A DNA stretch of 64,000 nucleotides from Chitinophagales bacterium (GTDB lineage Bacteria; Bacteroidota; Bacteroidia; Chitinophagales; Chitinophagaceae). Positions within the stretch are counted from its first letter, which is position 1. Each line of letters begins with the position of its first letter. The translations under genes and the position numbers were made by a program. Of this stretch, positions 1 through 8,873 are shown one piece after another. The stretch is taken from the NCBI GenBank assembly GCA_017303335.1, contig JAFLBK010000002.1:372001-436000 (forward strand), in the 5' to 3' direction. The notes beneath the pieces were generated by a model that was given only the letters and a program-made list of their open reading frames with translations, searched no databases and was not told where the DNA came from.

Positions 1-976
1 GACCGTTGAGATGCGGTTCCAGTTCGCTCAGGTTGATCTCGATCACCTGGTCGAAATATTTTTCGGGGTTGGCGTATACTTCGGGATCGGCCGTCAGGTG
101 TTCTTTGATCTTATCAGCCATCTCGGCAACCCCGGCACGGCCTGTAGATTTCAGGTAACGGCTCATGCTTTCGTCGTATCCGAAGGTAGAGGTGGTGGCG
201 CCGATCTCGGCACCCATGTTACAGATGGTTCCTTTACCGGTGCAGCTCATAGACTGAGCGCCTTCGCCAAAATATTCCACCACAGCGCCGGTTCCGCCTT
301 TTACGGTGAGGATGCCGGCTACTTTCAGGATCACGTCTTTGGGAGCCGTCCAGCCGCTGAGCTTGCCGGTCAGTTTTACACCGATCAGTTTCGGCATTTT
401 CAGTTCCCAGGGAAGTCCGGCCATCACGTCGCATGCATCGGCACCGCCCACACCAATGGCGATCATGCCTAAGCCACCGGCATTCACCGTATGGCTGTCG
501 GTTCCGATCATCATACCACCGGGAAATGCATAATTCTCGAGTACAACCTGGTGAATGATACCGGCGCCGGGTTTCCAGAATCCGATACCATATTTATTGC
601 TCACCGAAGCGAGAAAATCATATACCTCGCTGCTTTCGTGTACGGCACGGTCGAGGTCGGTCTTACTGTCTACCTTGGCTTCGATCAGGTGATCGCAGTG
701 CACGGTGGAGGGAACGGCTACTTTGGCCCTTCCGCTTTGCATGAACTGTAATAAGGCCATCTGGGCGGTGGCGTCCTGCATGGCTACCCGGTCGGGCGCA
801 AAATCCACATAGCTTTTGCCACGCTCGTAGGCTTCGGTAGCGTTACCCTGCCAGAGGTGGGCATATAATATTTTTTCGGTGAGGGAGAGGGGCTTATTGG
901 TCGCTTTTCGTGCAGCCTCAACCTTTCCGGGGAAATCCGCGTACAGTTTTTTGATCATTTCGATGTCGAAGGCCAT
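1..976 (-). CDS. acn: aconitate hydratase, N-terminal part (3' end outside window)
   Basis: Aconitase interconverts citrate and isocitrate in the TCA cycle in the cytoplasm. The first 325 codons are visible on the minus strand from ATG at 974-976; the C-terminal part lies beyond the left edge. Translation begins [18 protein letters not shown] and contains the substrate-side domain-1 signatures [41 protein letters not shown] and [18 protein letters not shown]. This sequence resembles the mitochondrial-type aconitases more than AcnB. The three cysteines that bind the 4Fe-4S cluster should lie further downstream, outside the window, so catalytic integrity cannot be judged. It stands alone, facing away from the PspC-like gene. 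Confidence 0.93.
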   Translation of the reverse strand, partial: MAFDIEMIKKLYADFPGKVEAARKATNKPLSLTEKILYAHLWQGNATEAYERGKSYVDFAPDRVAMQDATAQMALLQFMQSGRAKVAVPSTVHCDHLIEAKVDSKTDLDRAVHESSEVYDFLASVSNKYGIGFWKPGAGIIHQVVLENYAFPGGMMIGTDSHTVNAGGLGMIAIGVGGADACDVMAGLPWELKMPKLIGVKLTGKLSGWTAPKDVILKVAGILTVKGGTGAVVEYFGEGAQSMSCTGKGTICNMGAEIGATTSTFGYDESMSRYLKSTGRAGVAEMADKIKEHLTADPEVYANPEKYFDQVIEINLSELEPHLNG

Positions 977-1058
977 GGTAATAATTTGAGATTTAAAGAA
1001 AATGTGCCGATTTGAGGATGGTGGGGGAATTTTGCTGAAAATCGGGTCGGGAATCACC

Positions 1059-1092
1059 AAATTTTCAAATTTCCAAATCATCAAACCGGAAT
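1059..1092. repeat. word-like intergenic repeat (caaattt/caaatca)
   Basis: The gap between the aconitase and PspC-like genes holds near-repeats of a short word built on CAAATTT, CAAATTTC and CAAATCATC. It is one of several gaps in the window with this texture. No gene or hairpin is evident here. Confidence 0.4.
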
Positions 1093-1164
1093 GCCGCAAA
1101 TTTACAGAAACCGGCCCATTTTCTAAACCTTTGCGGAGGAGAAAATGTTTTTTAATTTAGCAGT

Positions 1165-1386
1165 ATGAACCGGTTCAAACATTTCATCGAATGGCATGTA
1201 TTCGGCGTATGCACCGCCATTGGCGAACGCATGGGTATTGCTACCTCCACGATCCGGAAGTATTTTATCTATATGTCCTTCATGACCCTCGGTTCCCCGG
1301 TGATCATCTACTTTTTTGTCGCGTTCTGGATGAATGTCAAGCGGTATATCCTCAATGCCCGGCGCAACCCGGTCAAGTATCTTTAA
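1165..1386 (+). CDS. small PspC-domain membrane protein
   Basis: A 73-residue protein. The N-terminal 30 residues contain GVCTAIGERMGIATSTIRKY, the typical opening of the PspC (phage shock protein C) domain, followed by one hydrophobic segment at about residues 32-58 and a short basic tail (NARRNPVKYL). PspC domains are inner-membrane modules linked to envelope stress; this one is a stand-alone minimal copy. It ends convergently with the nitroreductase gene, the two stop codons sharing the four bases TTAA at 1383-1386. No specific role can be assigned from context. Confidence 0.75.
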   Translation: MNRFKHFIEWHVFGVCTAIGERMGIATSTIRKYFIYMSFMTLGSPVIIYFFVAFWMNVKRYILNARRNPVKYL

Positions 1387-2003
1387 GTTTCCACCCAGGT
1401 TATTTTTTCTTCGAGCGCACTTCGCTTTGCCGGGGGAGAGGGGATCGCTACATGCCCGATGTAGAAAAATCCCAGCAGTTTATCTTCTTCCTTCAATCCA
1501 AAAAAAGATTTTGCTTCTTCCAGGTAGGTAACGCCGCCGGTGGTCCAGTATCCGCCCAGGCCGTAGGCGCTTACGGATAAATAGATGTTCTGTACGGCGC
1601 AGGCCACGGCTTCTATGTCTTCAATCTCGGGGATGCGTTTGGTGGTTGTTCGTTTCATGCCGAGGGCGATGATGTGCGATGCCAGCAGCGGGTTGGATCG
1701 TAATTTTTCATAGGTCGCCTGCTTGAAATTTTCGCCGGATGTTGTTTTATAGAGTTCGCTCTGGAAACCGGCCAGTTTTTTCAATCCCACGCCGCTGAAT
1801 ACGGTAAACTGCCAGGGCTCGGCTTGCCCGTGGTTGGGGGCCCAGGTAGCGTTGATGAGTATTTGTTCCATGATGTCGCGGGAAACGGGTTTGCCGGGTA
1901 CGAACTGTGATGGAAAAACGGAACGGCGGGTACGGATGAGTTCATTCAATGCGGCTGCTTCCATTGCTTTGTTTTTTGCAAAGGTAATGGCATCATACAT
2001 CAT
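1383..2003 (-). CDS. nitroreductase family protein
   Basis: A 206-residue FMN-dependent nitroreductase-fold protein, a usual length for the family. These enzymes use NAD(P)H and FMN to reduce nitro compounds, quinones or other acceptors. Visible hallmarks are the N-terminal LIRTRRSVFPSQF phosphate/FMN-binding segment, WAPNHGQAEPWQF, and the C-terminal region GLGGYWTTGGVTY near residue 150 that contacts flavin in relatives. Two consecutive ATG codons begin the frame; the first (2001-2003) is used here. It is followed on the same strand by nothing close and preceded by kdsA 33 bp upstream, so the two may be cotranscribed. The substrate cannot be predicted. Confidence 0.85.
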   Translation of the reverse strand: MMYDAITFAKNKAMEAAALNELIRTRRSVFPSQFVPGKPVSRDIMEQILINATWAPNHGQAEPWQFTVFSGVGLKKLAGFQSELYKTTSGENFKQATYEKLRSNPLLASHIIALGMKRTTTKRIPEIEDIEAVACAVQNIYLSVSAYGLGGYWTTGGVTYLEEAKSFFGLKEEDKLLGFFYIGHVAIPSPPAKRSALEEKITWVET

Positions 2004-2035
2004 GCTTTTTACGAAAGCCGTAATAAGATGGGATC

Positions 2036-2857
2036 TCAGATGACGGCAGACCGGAGCCGTACCAGTTTTTCGAGCAGGGGTTCCAGCAATTCGAGCCGGA
2101 GCATATTGGCGCCATCGCTCTTGGCAACAGCCGGGTTGGGATGCGTTTCGATGAACAGTCCGTCGGCACCCGTGGCGATGGCTGCCTTGGCAATGGTTTC
2201 GATGAGTTCGGGATTGCCGCCGGTTACGCCGCCCGTTTGGTTGGGCTGCTGCAGGGCGTGGGTGCAGTCCATGATCACGGGTACCTTGATCTCCCGCATC
2301 CAGGTGATGTTGCGGTAATCCACCACCAGGTCCTGGTACCCGAAAGTATTTCCTCGTTCAATCAATCCCACTTTATCATTGCCGGCGCCTTTGATCTTCT
2401 CTACGGCGAATTTCATGGAGGGGCCGCTTACGAATTGCCCTTTCTTCACGTTCACGATCCGGCCTGTTTTCGCGGCGGCGATGAGCAGTTCGGTCTGCCG
2501 GCAGAGGAAGGCAGGTATCTGCAATACATCCACGTATTGCGCCGCGAGGGCTGCTTCCTGTTCGGTATGAATATCGGTGGTGGTGGGGATGGAAAAACGT
2601 TCACCCACTTTTTTGATCAGCTGCATGGCTTTTTCATCGCCGATGCCGGTGAAGGAATTGGCCGATGTGCGGTTTGCCTTGCGGTACGAGGATTTGAAGA
2701 TATAGGGTATTCTCAGTTTCCGGCATACGGCAGAAACTTTCTCCGCGGTTTCCATCACGATTTCTTCGCTTTCCACCACGCAGGGCCCCGCGATAAGGAA
2801 GAAATTTTGCTTGTTGTATTGCTGACCGGCAAAGAGGTCGTCCAGGTATTTTTCCAT
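2036..2857 (-). CDS. kdsA: 3-deoxy-8-phosphooctulonate synthase (KDO8P synthase)
   Basis: A 273-residue class I DAHP/KDO8P synthase-fold enzyme that condenses phosphoenolpyruvate with arabinose 5-phosphate to make KDO 8-phosphate for lipopolysaccharide core. Recognisable stretches are LIAGPCVVES, FKSSYRKANRTS, IPTTTDIHTEQEA, KKGQFVSGPSMK, IMDCTHALQQPN and FIETHPNPAVAKSDGAN. The Cys of the AGPC segment sits where metal-dependent KDO8P synthases carry their metal-binding cysteine (metal-free enzymes such as that of E. coli have Asn), so this is probably a metal-dependent form. It differs from the DAHP synthase at 51038, which lacks the arabinose-5-phosphate-type signatures. No other LPS gene is adjacent. 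Confidence 0.95.
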   Translation of the reverse strand: MEKYLDDLFAGQQYNKQNFFLIAGPCVVESEEIVMETAEKVSAVCRKLRIPYIFKSSYRKANRTSANSFTGIGDEKAMQLIKKVGERFSIPTTTDIHTEQEAALAAQYVDVLQIPAFLCRQTELLIAAAKTGRIVNVKKGQFVSGPSMKFAVEKIKGAGNDKVGLIERGNTFGYQDLVVDYRNITWMREIKVPVIMDCTHALQQPNQTGGVTGGNPELIETIAKAAIATGADGLFIETHPNPAVAKSDGANMLRLELLEPLLEKLVRLRSAVI

Positions 2858-2907
2858 GCGGCAAAGGTAGGTTATTCAAACCTTCCGTGTGATTCATAAC
2901 GCAATGA

Positions 2908-5115
2908 CTATTTGCCGGTACCTGGTTTATTCAATGCCGCTTTCAATTCTGCCACTTGTTTTTTTAGTTCTTCGATCTGTACCTGTTGTTCCTGTACGGC
3001 TTTTACCAGTGGCACCACAAATTGTGAGTAGGCGATACTATAGGTTTCGGTGCTGTTGCGGGGAACATGTACCCCGTCGAATTCATAACCTGCATCTTTG
3101 GCGGCTTTCCATACCTCTTGTGCGATAAAGCCATTGTGGCGGATCTTTTCCGACTCGGTGAAATCGACGGTACCGGTATTGCGGAGCTGCTCATTCTGCG
3201 GGCCTCGGATGAAGGCGTCGTATTTGGCCGTTTGAAAATTATAGGCCACCGGGCGCAGGCGGGTGATAAAATCAAGTCCTGCGATCGATTCGGTGACCTG
3301 GGTCTTGAACCGCCCGTCGGATGGGAAGGTATAAGCCACCTGCCCTTCAATTACGGTTACCGTTGAAGAACCAATCCGGACTTTATTACTTGCATTTATA
3401 AATGAGTTCGCACCGATTCCTGTACCGTTCGTTAAACCATCAACCGTAGAAACACCTGCACCGAGGTAGGTATTGAGGGTTCCTGATATATTTTGAAAGC
3501 CTGTCTGGTAACCGATCCCGGTATTGTAATCATTGTTTGTATTCCACAGGCTTCCTGCTCCCAGGGCTACATTAAAACTGCCGCTTTCTCTTTCACCCAT
3601 GGCAAAATTTCCAATCGCCGTATTCTGGTTCCCGGTGGTATGGTCTTTCATTGCCCAGCTGCCTACCGCTACATTATTGGCGCCGGTTGCCAGGTTCCTG
3701 GCAGAACTATCGCCCACTGCCACATTGTAGTTATTACTCCCCGAGAGATTGCTTAAGGAGAAAGCGCCCAAAGCCGTATTGGCCGATCCGTTCCCGAACA
3801 GAAGTGCCTGCGATCCCAGGACGGTATTGTTGGTACCCGAGCTGGTATTAAGGCCGGCCGATTTCCCTACAAAACTGTTGTTGGAACCGGAACTGTTGAG
3901 GTTTCCCGCATGCGCACCGAGGAAGGTATTGTTGTTGCCGACGCTGTTGGTAAAGCCGGCGGCTCTTCCCAGGAAACTGTTCTCCACACCAGTACTGTTG
4001 AAATATCCGCTGTAGGCGCCGATGAATGTGTTGTAATTGCCACTCGTGTTACTGAAGCCGGCCGTGCGGCCGAAGAAACTGTTTTCGTTCGCCGTATTTA
4101 TCTGTCCGGCAAAACTGCCAAAGAAAGAATTACCGGAAGCGGAGACTACATCTCTTCCCGCATTATCGCCCACGAACGTGTTGGCCGACCCCGATGTGTT
4201 CCGCATGCCCGCAGCCGAGCCAACGAATACACTTCCATTGGCTGTATTTACCGGCCCCGCGTCGATACCAACAAAAGTGGTCCAGGAACCAAGGTTGTCT
4301 CGCCCCGCATTCTTACCGATGGCTACATTGTAACTGGCGGTGCTGGAAAGATATAAGGCTGAATCGCCGATCGCTGTGTTGGCGGTGCCCGATACATTCT
4401 GTCTGCCCGCATTGGCCCCGATGGCCGTATTGTTTTTCGCCGCTGCGGCCGCCGTTTGATTCAGCGCCTCGTACCCGATGGCTGTATTGTCATTCGATGT
4501 ATTGAAATAGAGCGCTGAAGTTCCGATGGCGGTATTGCGGATGCCGCTGGCATTGCTGAAAGAACTGAATGCCCCGATAGCCGTATTGTAATTGCCCGTG
4601 GTATTCGTTTGCAGGGATTGAAAGCCGATGGCGGTATTGTGCGTGCCGGTAGAATTGTTCAGGAAGCCCGAGTAGCCGAGTGAAAGGTTATAACTGGTAT
4701 TGTCGATGAAACCCGCCCGGGTATTGTTCACCCGGAAATGCAGTGGCTTGTTGTCGGTGGTGCCGATGAAATGCGTTACCGGATTTGTGGACGCATTACC
4801 CGATCGTTTCCAGGCCAGTGTATCGGCATTGCCATTGATGGCAGCCACCCAACTCCACTGGCTTCCGTCGTAATAATAGAAGCCCAGGCTGTCGGGCGTA
4901 TGCTGAAATACCATCAGTCCTGTGGCGGGAGAGGCGATGCTGGTTCGTTCGGCCTTCGACATGCGGGGGATCAGGATACCTTTTGTATTGCTCTTTACAT
5001 CCAGGATAGCGCTGGTATTGGCGGTACTGCCATCGGTATTGATGGCTACCGATTGGGCGAGCAGGGAATCTGCAAATAACAGGGCGATGGCAGTTAGCAG
5101 GTAATTCTTGTTCAT
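2908..5115 (-). CDS. secreted repetitive fibre protein with C-terminal S74 intramolecular chaperone
   Basis: A 735-residue exported protein; the ATG at 5113-5115 is chosen because it opens a clear signal peptide (MNKNYLLTAIALLFADSLLAQ). Residues about 45-140 hold a short globular part (SKAERTSIASPATGLMVFQ, then YYYDGSQWSWV) found at the start of Bacteroidota fibre proteins. Residues about 150-560 are a long run of degenerate units of the form NTAIGxxSLxxNxxGxxN, like trimeric beta-solenoid heads. The C terminus (from about 597) is a peptidase S74 chaperone domain with the Ser-Lys pair spaced as in endosialidase (S-D-G-R-F-K, Ser near residue 599), followed by a coiled coil. The inferred behaviour is trimerisation and self-cleavage. 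No YadA-type anchor or Por secretion tail is seen. Confidence 0.8.
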   Translation of the reverse strand: MNKNYLLTAIALLFADSLLAQSVAINTDGSTANTSAILDVKSNTKGILIPRMSKAERTSIASPATGLMVFQHTPDSLGFYYYDGSQWSWVAAINGNADTLAWKRSGNASTNPVTHFIGTTDNKPLHFRVNNTRAGFIDNTSYNLSLGYSGFLNNSTGTHNTAIGFQSLQTNTTGNYNTAIGAFSSFSNASGIRNTAIGTSALYFNTSNDNTAIGYEALNQTAAAAAKNNTAIGANAGRQNVSGTANTAIGDSALYLSSTASYNVAIGKNAGRDNLGSWTTFVGIDAGPVNTANGSVFVGSAAGMRNTSGSANTFVGDNAGRDVVSASGNSFFGSFAGQINTANENSFFGRTAGFSNTSGNYNTFIGAYSGYFNSTGVENSFLGRAAGFTNSVGNNNTFLGAHAGNLNSSGSNNSFVGKSAGLNTSSGTNNTVLGSQALLFGNGSANTALGAFSLSNLSGSNNYNVAVGDSSARNLATGANNVAVGSWAMKDHTTGNQNTAIGNFAMGERESGSFNVALGAGSLWNTNNDYNTGIGYQTGFQNISGTLNTYLGAGVSTVDGLTNGTGIGANSFINASNKVRIGSSTVTVIEGQVAYTFPSDGRFKTQVTESIAGLDFITRLRPVAYNFQTAKYDAFIRGPQNEQLRNTGTVDFTESEKIRHNGFIAQEVWKAAKDAGYEFDGVHVPRNSTETYSIAYSQFVVPLVKAVQEQQVQIEELKKQVAELKAALNKPGTGK

Positions 5116-5210
5116 TGTTTCTGTTTTTAATGAGCGCCTGGTGAATTTCTTGCTGGTTGCCGCAGGTATATGGGCGGGTGAGGGCTGATCGGGTATTTCA
5201 GGGATCCTAT

Positions 5211-5241
5211 CAAATGTAAACAAAGGGATATGAAATGTCAA
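5211..5241 (-). promoter_or_regulatory. promoter of the S74 fibre gene
   Basis: On the minus strand TTGACA (5241-5236) is followed after 17 bases by TACATTTG (5218-5211), an exact match to the Bacteroidota TAnnTTTG -7 element. Transcription would start about 95 bases upstream of the ATG, leaving an unusually long leader for this phylum. Confidence 0.6.
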
Positions 5242-5306
5242 CCCGATTTTCAGGAATCTGTTCCCACATACCCGTGATTACCCGTACAATAAAGGACATT
5301 AGCCCT

Positions 5307-5314
5307 TACATTTG
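5307..5314 (+). promoter_or_regulatory. -7 promoter element of the threonine dehydrogenase gene
   Basis: TACATTTG matches TAnnTTTG exactly and sits 22 bases before the ATG at 5337, giving a short leader. A good upstream TTTG partner is not obvious, so only the -7 element is claimed. Confidence 0.5.
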
Positions 5315-5336
5315 TGATTCCTAAACAGTTGCTATA

Positions 5337-6278
5337 ATGAAAGAAAAAATACTGGTGATCGGCGCCTCGGGGCAGATCGGCGTAGAACTTACCCTTGCAC
5401 TCCGGAAAATATATGGCAATGCCAACGTTGTGGCATCCGACCTGCGGGAAGAAAATGAGTTGCTTAAGGGAACCGGACCTTATGTGAGCATGGATGTGAT
5501 GAACAAGGAAATGCTGCACGTGCAGGTGATCCGGCAGAATATCACCCAGATATACCTGCTGGCCGCGATCCTTTCGGCCACCGGTGAAAAGAACCCGCAC
5601 CTGGCCTGGAGCCTGAACATGCAAAGCCTGCTGAATGTACTTGATATAGCCCGGGAAGAGAATCTCCATAAGGTTTACTGGCCAAGCAGCATCGCTGTAT
5701 TTGGTCCCACTTCTCCCAAACAGAACTGTCCGCAGCAAACCATTATCGAACCCACAACCGTTTACGGAATCAGCAAATACGCCGGTGAGTTCTGGTGCCA
5801 CTATTTCCACCAGCGCTATGGCGTGGATGTACGCAGCCTGCGTTACCCGGGCCTGATCAGTTACAAAAGCGAGCCGGGCGGCGGTACTACCGATTACGCG
5901 GTGGATATATTTTATAAGGCGAAAAAGGGTACAGGCTATGAATGCTTTCTCAAAGAAGATACCTACTTGCCCATGATGTACATGCCGGATGCCATCCGGG
6001 CCACGATCGAGCTGATGGAGGCGCCGGCGGAAAAAATATCGGTGCGTACATCCTATAACCTGTCGGGAATGAGTTTTTCACCAAAAGAAATATACGGGGA
6101 GATCAAAAAGCATGTGCCCGGTTTTTCGATCAGTTATAAGCCGGATTACCGGCAGCCTATTGCCGACAGCTGGCCGCAAAGCATCGACGATTCCGTTGCC
6201 CGGGCCGACTGGGGCTGGAAAGAAGAATATGATCTTGCCCAGATGACGAAGGATATGCTGGACAACCTGAAGGTTTAA
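5337..6278 (+). CDS. tdh: L-threonine 3-dehydrogenase, SDR (epimerase-like) type
   Basis: A 313-residue extended short-chain dehydrogenase. The Rossmann glycine motif is VIGASGQIG at residues 6-14, and the catalytic YxxxK is in VYGISKYAGE with the active-site serine in WPSSIAVFG. Internal segments SLRYPGLISYKSEPGGGTTDYAVDIF and YLPMMYMPDAIRA match the UDP-galactose-epimerase-like threonine dehydrogenases of Bacteroidota rather than sugar epimerases. The reaction is NAD-dependent oxidation of L-threonine to 2-amino-3-ketobutyrate, usually passed to glycine C-acetyltransferase; no kbl gene is adjacent. It is monocistronic, convergent with the response regulator at 6362. Confidence 0.85.
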   Translation: MKEKILVIGASGQIGVELTLALRKIYGNANVVASDLREENELLKGTGPYVSMDVMNKEMLHVQVIRQNITQIYLLAAILSATGEKNPHLAWSLNMQSLLNVLDIAREENLHKVYWPSSIAVFGPTSPKQNCPQQTIIEPTTVYGISKYAGEFWCHYFHQRYGVDVRSLRYPGLISYKSEPGGGTTDYAVDIFYKAKKGTGYECFLKEDTYLPMMYMPDAIRATIELMEAPAEKISVRTSYNLSGMSFSPKEIYGEIKKHVPGFSISYKPDYRQPIADSWPQSIDDSVARADWGWKEEYDLAQMTKDMLDNLKV

Positions 6279-6361
6279 TGATGAACAGGGAACAAGGAAT
6301 GAAGAATGCTGAAGTGTAATTTCCGATCCTTGTTCAAGATTCCTTGCTCGATATTCAGTAT
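6279..6361. repeat. inverted word-like repeat between convergent genes
   Basis: The gap carries GAACAAGGAAT (6290-6300) and two inverted near-copies on its right side, ATCCTTGTTC (6327-6336) and ATTCCTTGCTC (6339-6349). It can form a hairpin in either strand and may act as a bidirectional terminator for tdh and the response-regulator gene, although no long T-run follows. Confidence 0.45.
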
Positions 6362-7003
6362 TCATATGAGCTTATGCTCATAGGCATACTTCACCAGGCC
6401 GATCACGCTGGCCGTATTGGTTTTGCGGAAGATGTTCTTGCGGTGGGTTTCAACGGTTCGTTCGCTGAGGAATAATTGTTCGGCGATCTGCCTGTTGCTC
6501 ATTTCTTTTTCGATGAGGCGGATGATCTCGATCTCGCGGGCCGTCAGGTTCACTTCGGCGCTTTCCTTCTTTTTTTCGCTGGCATGGGTCATTTCTTCCA
6601 GCACTTCTTCGCTGAAATAGATCCCGCCGCCGGATATCTTCTCCAGCGCTCTGATCAATTCCTTTTTCCCGATGTTCTTGAGTACGTAGCCGGATATATC
6701 GGCATCGTCGATCATCTGGTTCACCAGGTCGCCTTGTCCGCTCATGGAGAGCGCCAGTATCTTAATGTCGGGGAATTGCTCGTGTACCGCCTTGGCCAGT
6801 TCGGCGCCATTGAGCCCGGGCATCATCACGTCGGTAAGCAGGATATCGATCGTTTTTTTCGTGAGCAGCCCGGTTACTTCGAGGGGTTGCGTGCTTTCGA
6901 AAGCCACTTCAAACTGGTCATGTCCGTGCAGCAGTGATTTCAAGCCGTCGATCACGATCTGGTGATCGTCTACAATACCCAGCCTGATTCGTGTGTTTTT
7001 CAT
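6362..7003 (-). CDS. NarL/FixJ-family response regulator
   Basis: A 213-residue transcription factor. The receiver domain (residues 5-125) has the acidic pair in GIVDDHQ, the phospho-accepting Asp in DILLTDVMMPGLNGAE, and the conserved Lys in YVLKNIGKKEL. The C-terminal LuxR-type helix-turn-helix (about 145-210) contains LTAREIEIIRLIEKEMSNRQ and LSERTVETHRKNIF. It is read 47 bp downstream of the TPR histidine kinase at 7051, which is the expected cognate kinase. Targets are unknown. Confidence 0.92.
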   Translation of the reverse strand: MKNTRIRLGIVDDHQIVIDGLKSLLHGHDQFEVAFESTQPLEVTGLLTKKTIDILLTDVMMPGLNGAELAKAVHEQFPDIKILALSMSGQGDLVNQMIDDADISGYVLKNIGKKELIRALEKISGGGIYFSEEVLEEMTHASEKKKESAEVNLTAREIEIIRLIEKEMSNRQIAEQLFLSERTVETHRKNIFRKTNTASVIGLVKYAYEHKLI

Positions 7004-7050
7004 ATTGATGCCGCGGTTCGTTACGACGGGCTAAATGTAGCAAAAAGTTT

Positions 7051-8865
7051 TTAATGCCCTAAGGGTATGTGAATGGCTACGAGCGTTCCTTTCCCGGGCG
7101 AGCTGTCAAAATCCACCGTTCCTTTGAGGAATTCGACCCGGCTCCGGATATTTTTTAGGCCGATGCCTTCAAATTTTTGTTTATCGGTTGCGTCGAAACC
7201 ACGGCCGTCGTCTTCAACAGTCGCGGATATACCGTCGGCATCCTTGATCAGCGCTATATCGAGATGACCGGCCCCGGAGTGCTTGATCACGTTGTTCACG
7301 CATTCCTGGATCACCCGGTATAAAACGGTTTCGGTATTGCTGTCGAGCCGTTCATTCAATCCTTCGGTGTGCAGGTTGATCTTGATGATGCGGTTGTCGA
7401 TCTTATCGATGAATTCGCGTACGGCGCTTGCCAACCCACTTTTGAGGAGCGCATTGGGCATCATCTGGTGGCTCACACTGCGTATTTCTTTGCAGCTTTC
7501 ATCCACGAGGCCGATCAGTTTTTCGAACGCGGTTTTCTGCGATTCGTTCCGGAAATCAATTTCAGTTTCAAAGGCTGAAAGATTCATTTTGGCGGCGCTC
7601 ATCATCTGGCCCACACCATCGTGCAGGTCGGCGGCGATGCGTTTGCGTTCGTTTTCTTCGGCGCTGATAACGGCCCGTGTCGCCAGGTCCTGTTGCTTCA
7701 TCACTTCAGCCTGCAGGGTCATCTTGTGCTGCAACTGCCGTTTCCGGTAAAAGGTGAAGCCGAACAGGACGAATAACAACGCGGCAAGCGATAGGCCTGC
7801 CAGTACGTAGTTCTTGCGATCAATCTCGGTTTGCTGCAATTTCAGTTGCTGTTCTTTTTTCTCTGCCTGGTATTTGGCGTTGAGTTGTTCGATCTGCTTC
7901 ATTTTTTCACCGGAATAGATCGAATCCTTCAGGGCGGTCTGTTGTTTATAATAGGTAAGCGCCTGGGCGTAATCTCCCTTTTTTTCCGCGATAGCAGCCA
8001 GTTCTTTGTAATTGCTCAGCAGCAGGTCCATGAATTTCATACGGGATGCGATGGCATTGCTGAGCTGGTATTGTTCGATCGCCTTGTCGAGGCGGTTTTC
8101 TTCTTTGTACATGAACCCGAGGTCGCCATGACTGAGTGCGATCGAAAAACTGTCTTTGAGGATCTTTCGCAATTCGAGCGACTGAACCAGGTTCTCTTCG
8201 GCTTCTTTGAAATTCTTCTGCAGGGTGCAGGCTCCCCCGATGAAGTTCAGGCTGTAGGCAATCCCTACCGTATCATTCATCTTTTGACGGATAGCCAGTG
8301 AGCGTTTGTACCGGCTGATGGCTTCCGCATAATCTTCCTTGTATTCGAACACGACACCCGATTCGTTGAGGATGGTGGCCATGCCATTTTCGTCGTTCAG
8401 TCTTTTATAGATCAGGTAGGCTTCGTCGTACATCTGGATCGACCGGTTCAGGTCCCGGGTCTTGCGGTACAGCTTGCCGATATCGTTTAACGCAGCGGCC
8501 AGCTTGGGCTGATCGCCTGTTTTTCTAAGTATTTCAAGCGATTGATAATAATAGGTTGCGGCACTGTCGTAATTGCCCTTGAAGTAGTAGGCTCTGCCGA
8601 TGGCGTCCTGGAAACCCCCATAAGAGCTGCTGTCGTTGATTTTCCTCGCAAGTGCGGCGCCGTTTTGTGAAGCGGCCAGGCATTGATCAAAATCCTTGAA
8701 AAGCATTTTTTCCTGTAAAAGAAAATAGGCCTTGATCTTTTCCGGGTCGCTCTTGCTGTTGCTGATAACAAAATTCAGGCTGTCGATCATATACTGCTGC
8801 GCTTCGGCGGCGCAGCTGTAGAGAATAAGCAGAAAAAGCCAGGCTATTTTTTGTTTCCGTTGCAT
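7051..8865 (-). CDS. TPR sensor histidine kinase (HisKA_3 type)
   Basis: A 604-residue sensor kinase. A signal sequence (MQRKQKIAWLFLLILYSC, possibly a lipobox ending in that Cys, or cleavage after AEAQ) precedes about 300 residues of tetratricopeptide repeats in the periplasm, a coiled coil, and one membrane span at about 352-372. The cytoplasmic part has the HisKA_3 phospho-acceptor motif DLHDGVGQMMSAAKMN and an ATP-binding domain with VIQECVNNVIKHSGAG, DDGRGFD and GIGLKNIRSR. This kinase class partners with NarL-type regulators, matching the gene immediately downstream. It begins 8 bp after dapB and so may share its transcript. The signal sensed is unknown. Confidence 0.9.
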   Translation of the reverse strand: MQRKQKIAWLFLLILYSCAAEAQQYMIDSLNFVISNSKSDPEKIKAYFLLQEKMLFKDFDQCLAASQNGAALARKINDSSSYGGFQDAIGRAYYFKGNYDSAATYYYQSLEILRKTGDQPKLAAALNDIGKLYRKTRDLNRSIQMYDEAYLIYKRLNDENGMATILNESGVVFEYKEDYAEAISRYKRSLAIRQKMNDTVGIAYSLNFIGGACTLQKNFKEAEENLVQSLELRKILKDSFSIALSHGDLGFMYKEENRLDKAIEQYQLSNAIASRMKFMDLLLSNYKELAAIAEKKGDYAQALTYYKQQTALKDSIYSGEKMKQIEQLNAKYQAEKKEQQLKLQQTEIDRKNYVLAGLSLAALLFVLFGFTFYRKRQLQHKMTLQAEVMKQQDLATRAVISAEENERKRIAADLHDGVGQMMSAAKMNLSAFETEIDFRNESQKTAFEKLIGLVDESCKEIRSVSHQMMPNALLKSGLASAVREFIDKIDNRIIKINLHTEGLNERLDSNTETVLYRVIQECVNNVIKHSGAGHLDIALIKDADGISATVEDDGRGFDATDKQKFEGIGLKNIRSRVEFLKGTVDFDSSPGKGTLVAIHIPLGH

Positions 8866-8873
8866 GCGGGAAA

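Noticed and set aside
2036..2857. Second DAHP synthase
   Set aside because: The substrate-side motifs (YRKANRTS, IETHPNPAVAKSDGAN) are those of KDO8P synthase; the DAHP synthase motifs are in the gene at 51038.
2908..5115. Trimeric autotransporter (YadA-type) adhesin
   Set aside because: The head repeats are similar, but there is no C-terminal YadA barrel; the end is an S74 chaperone and a coiled coil.
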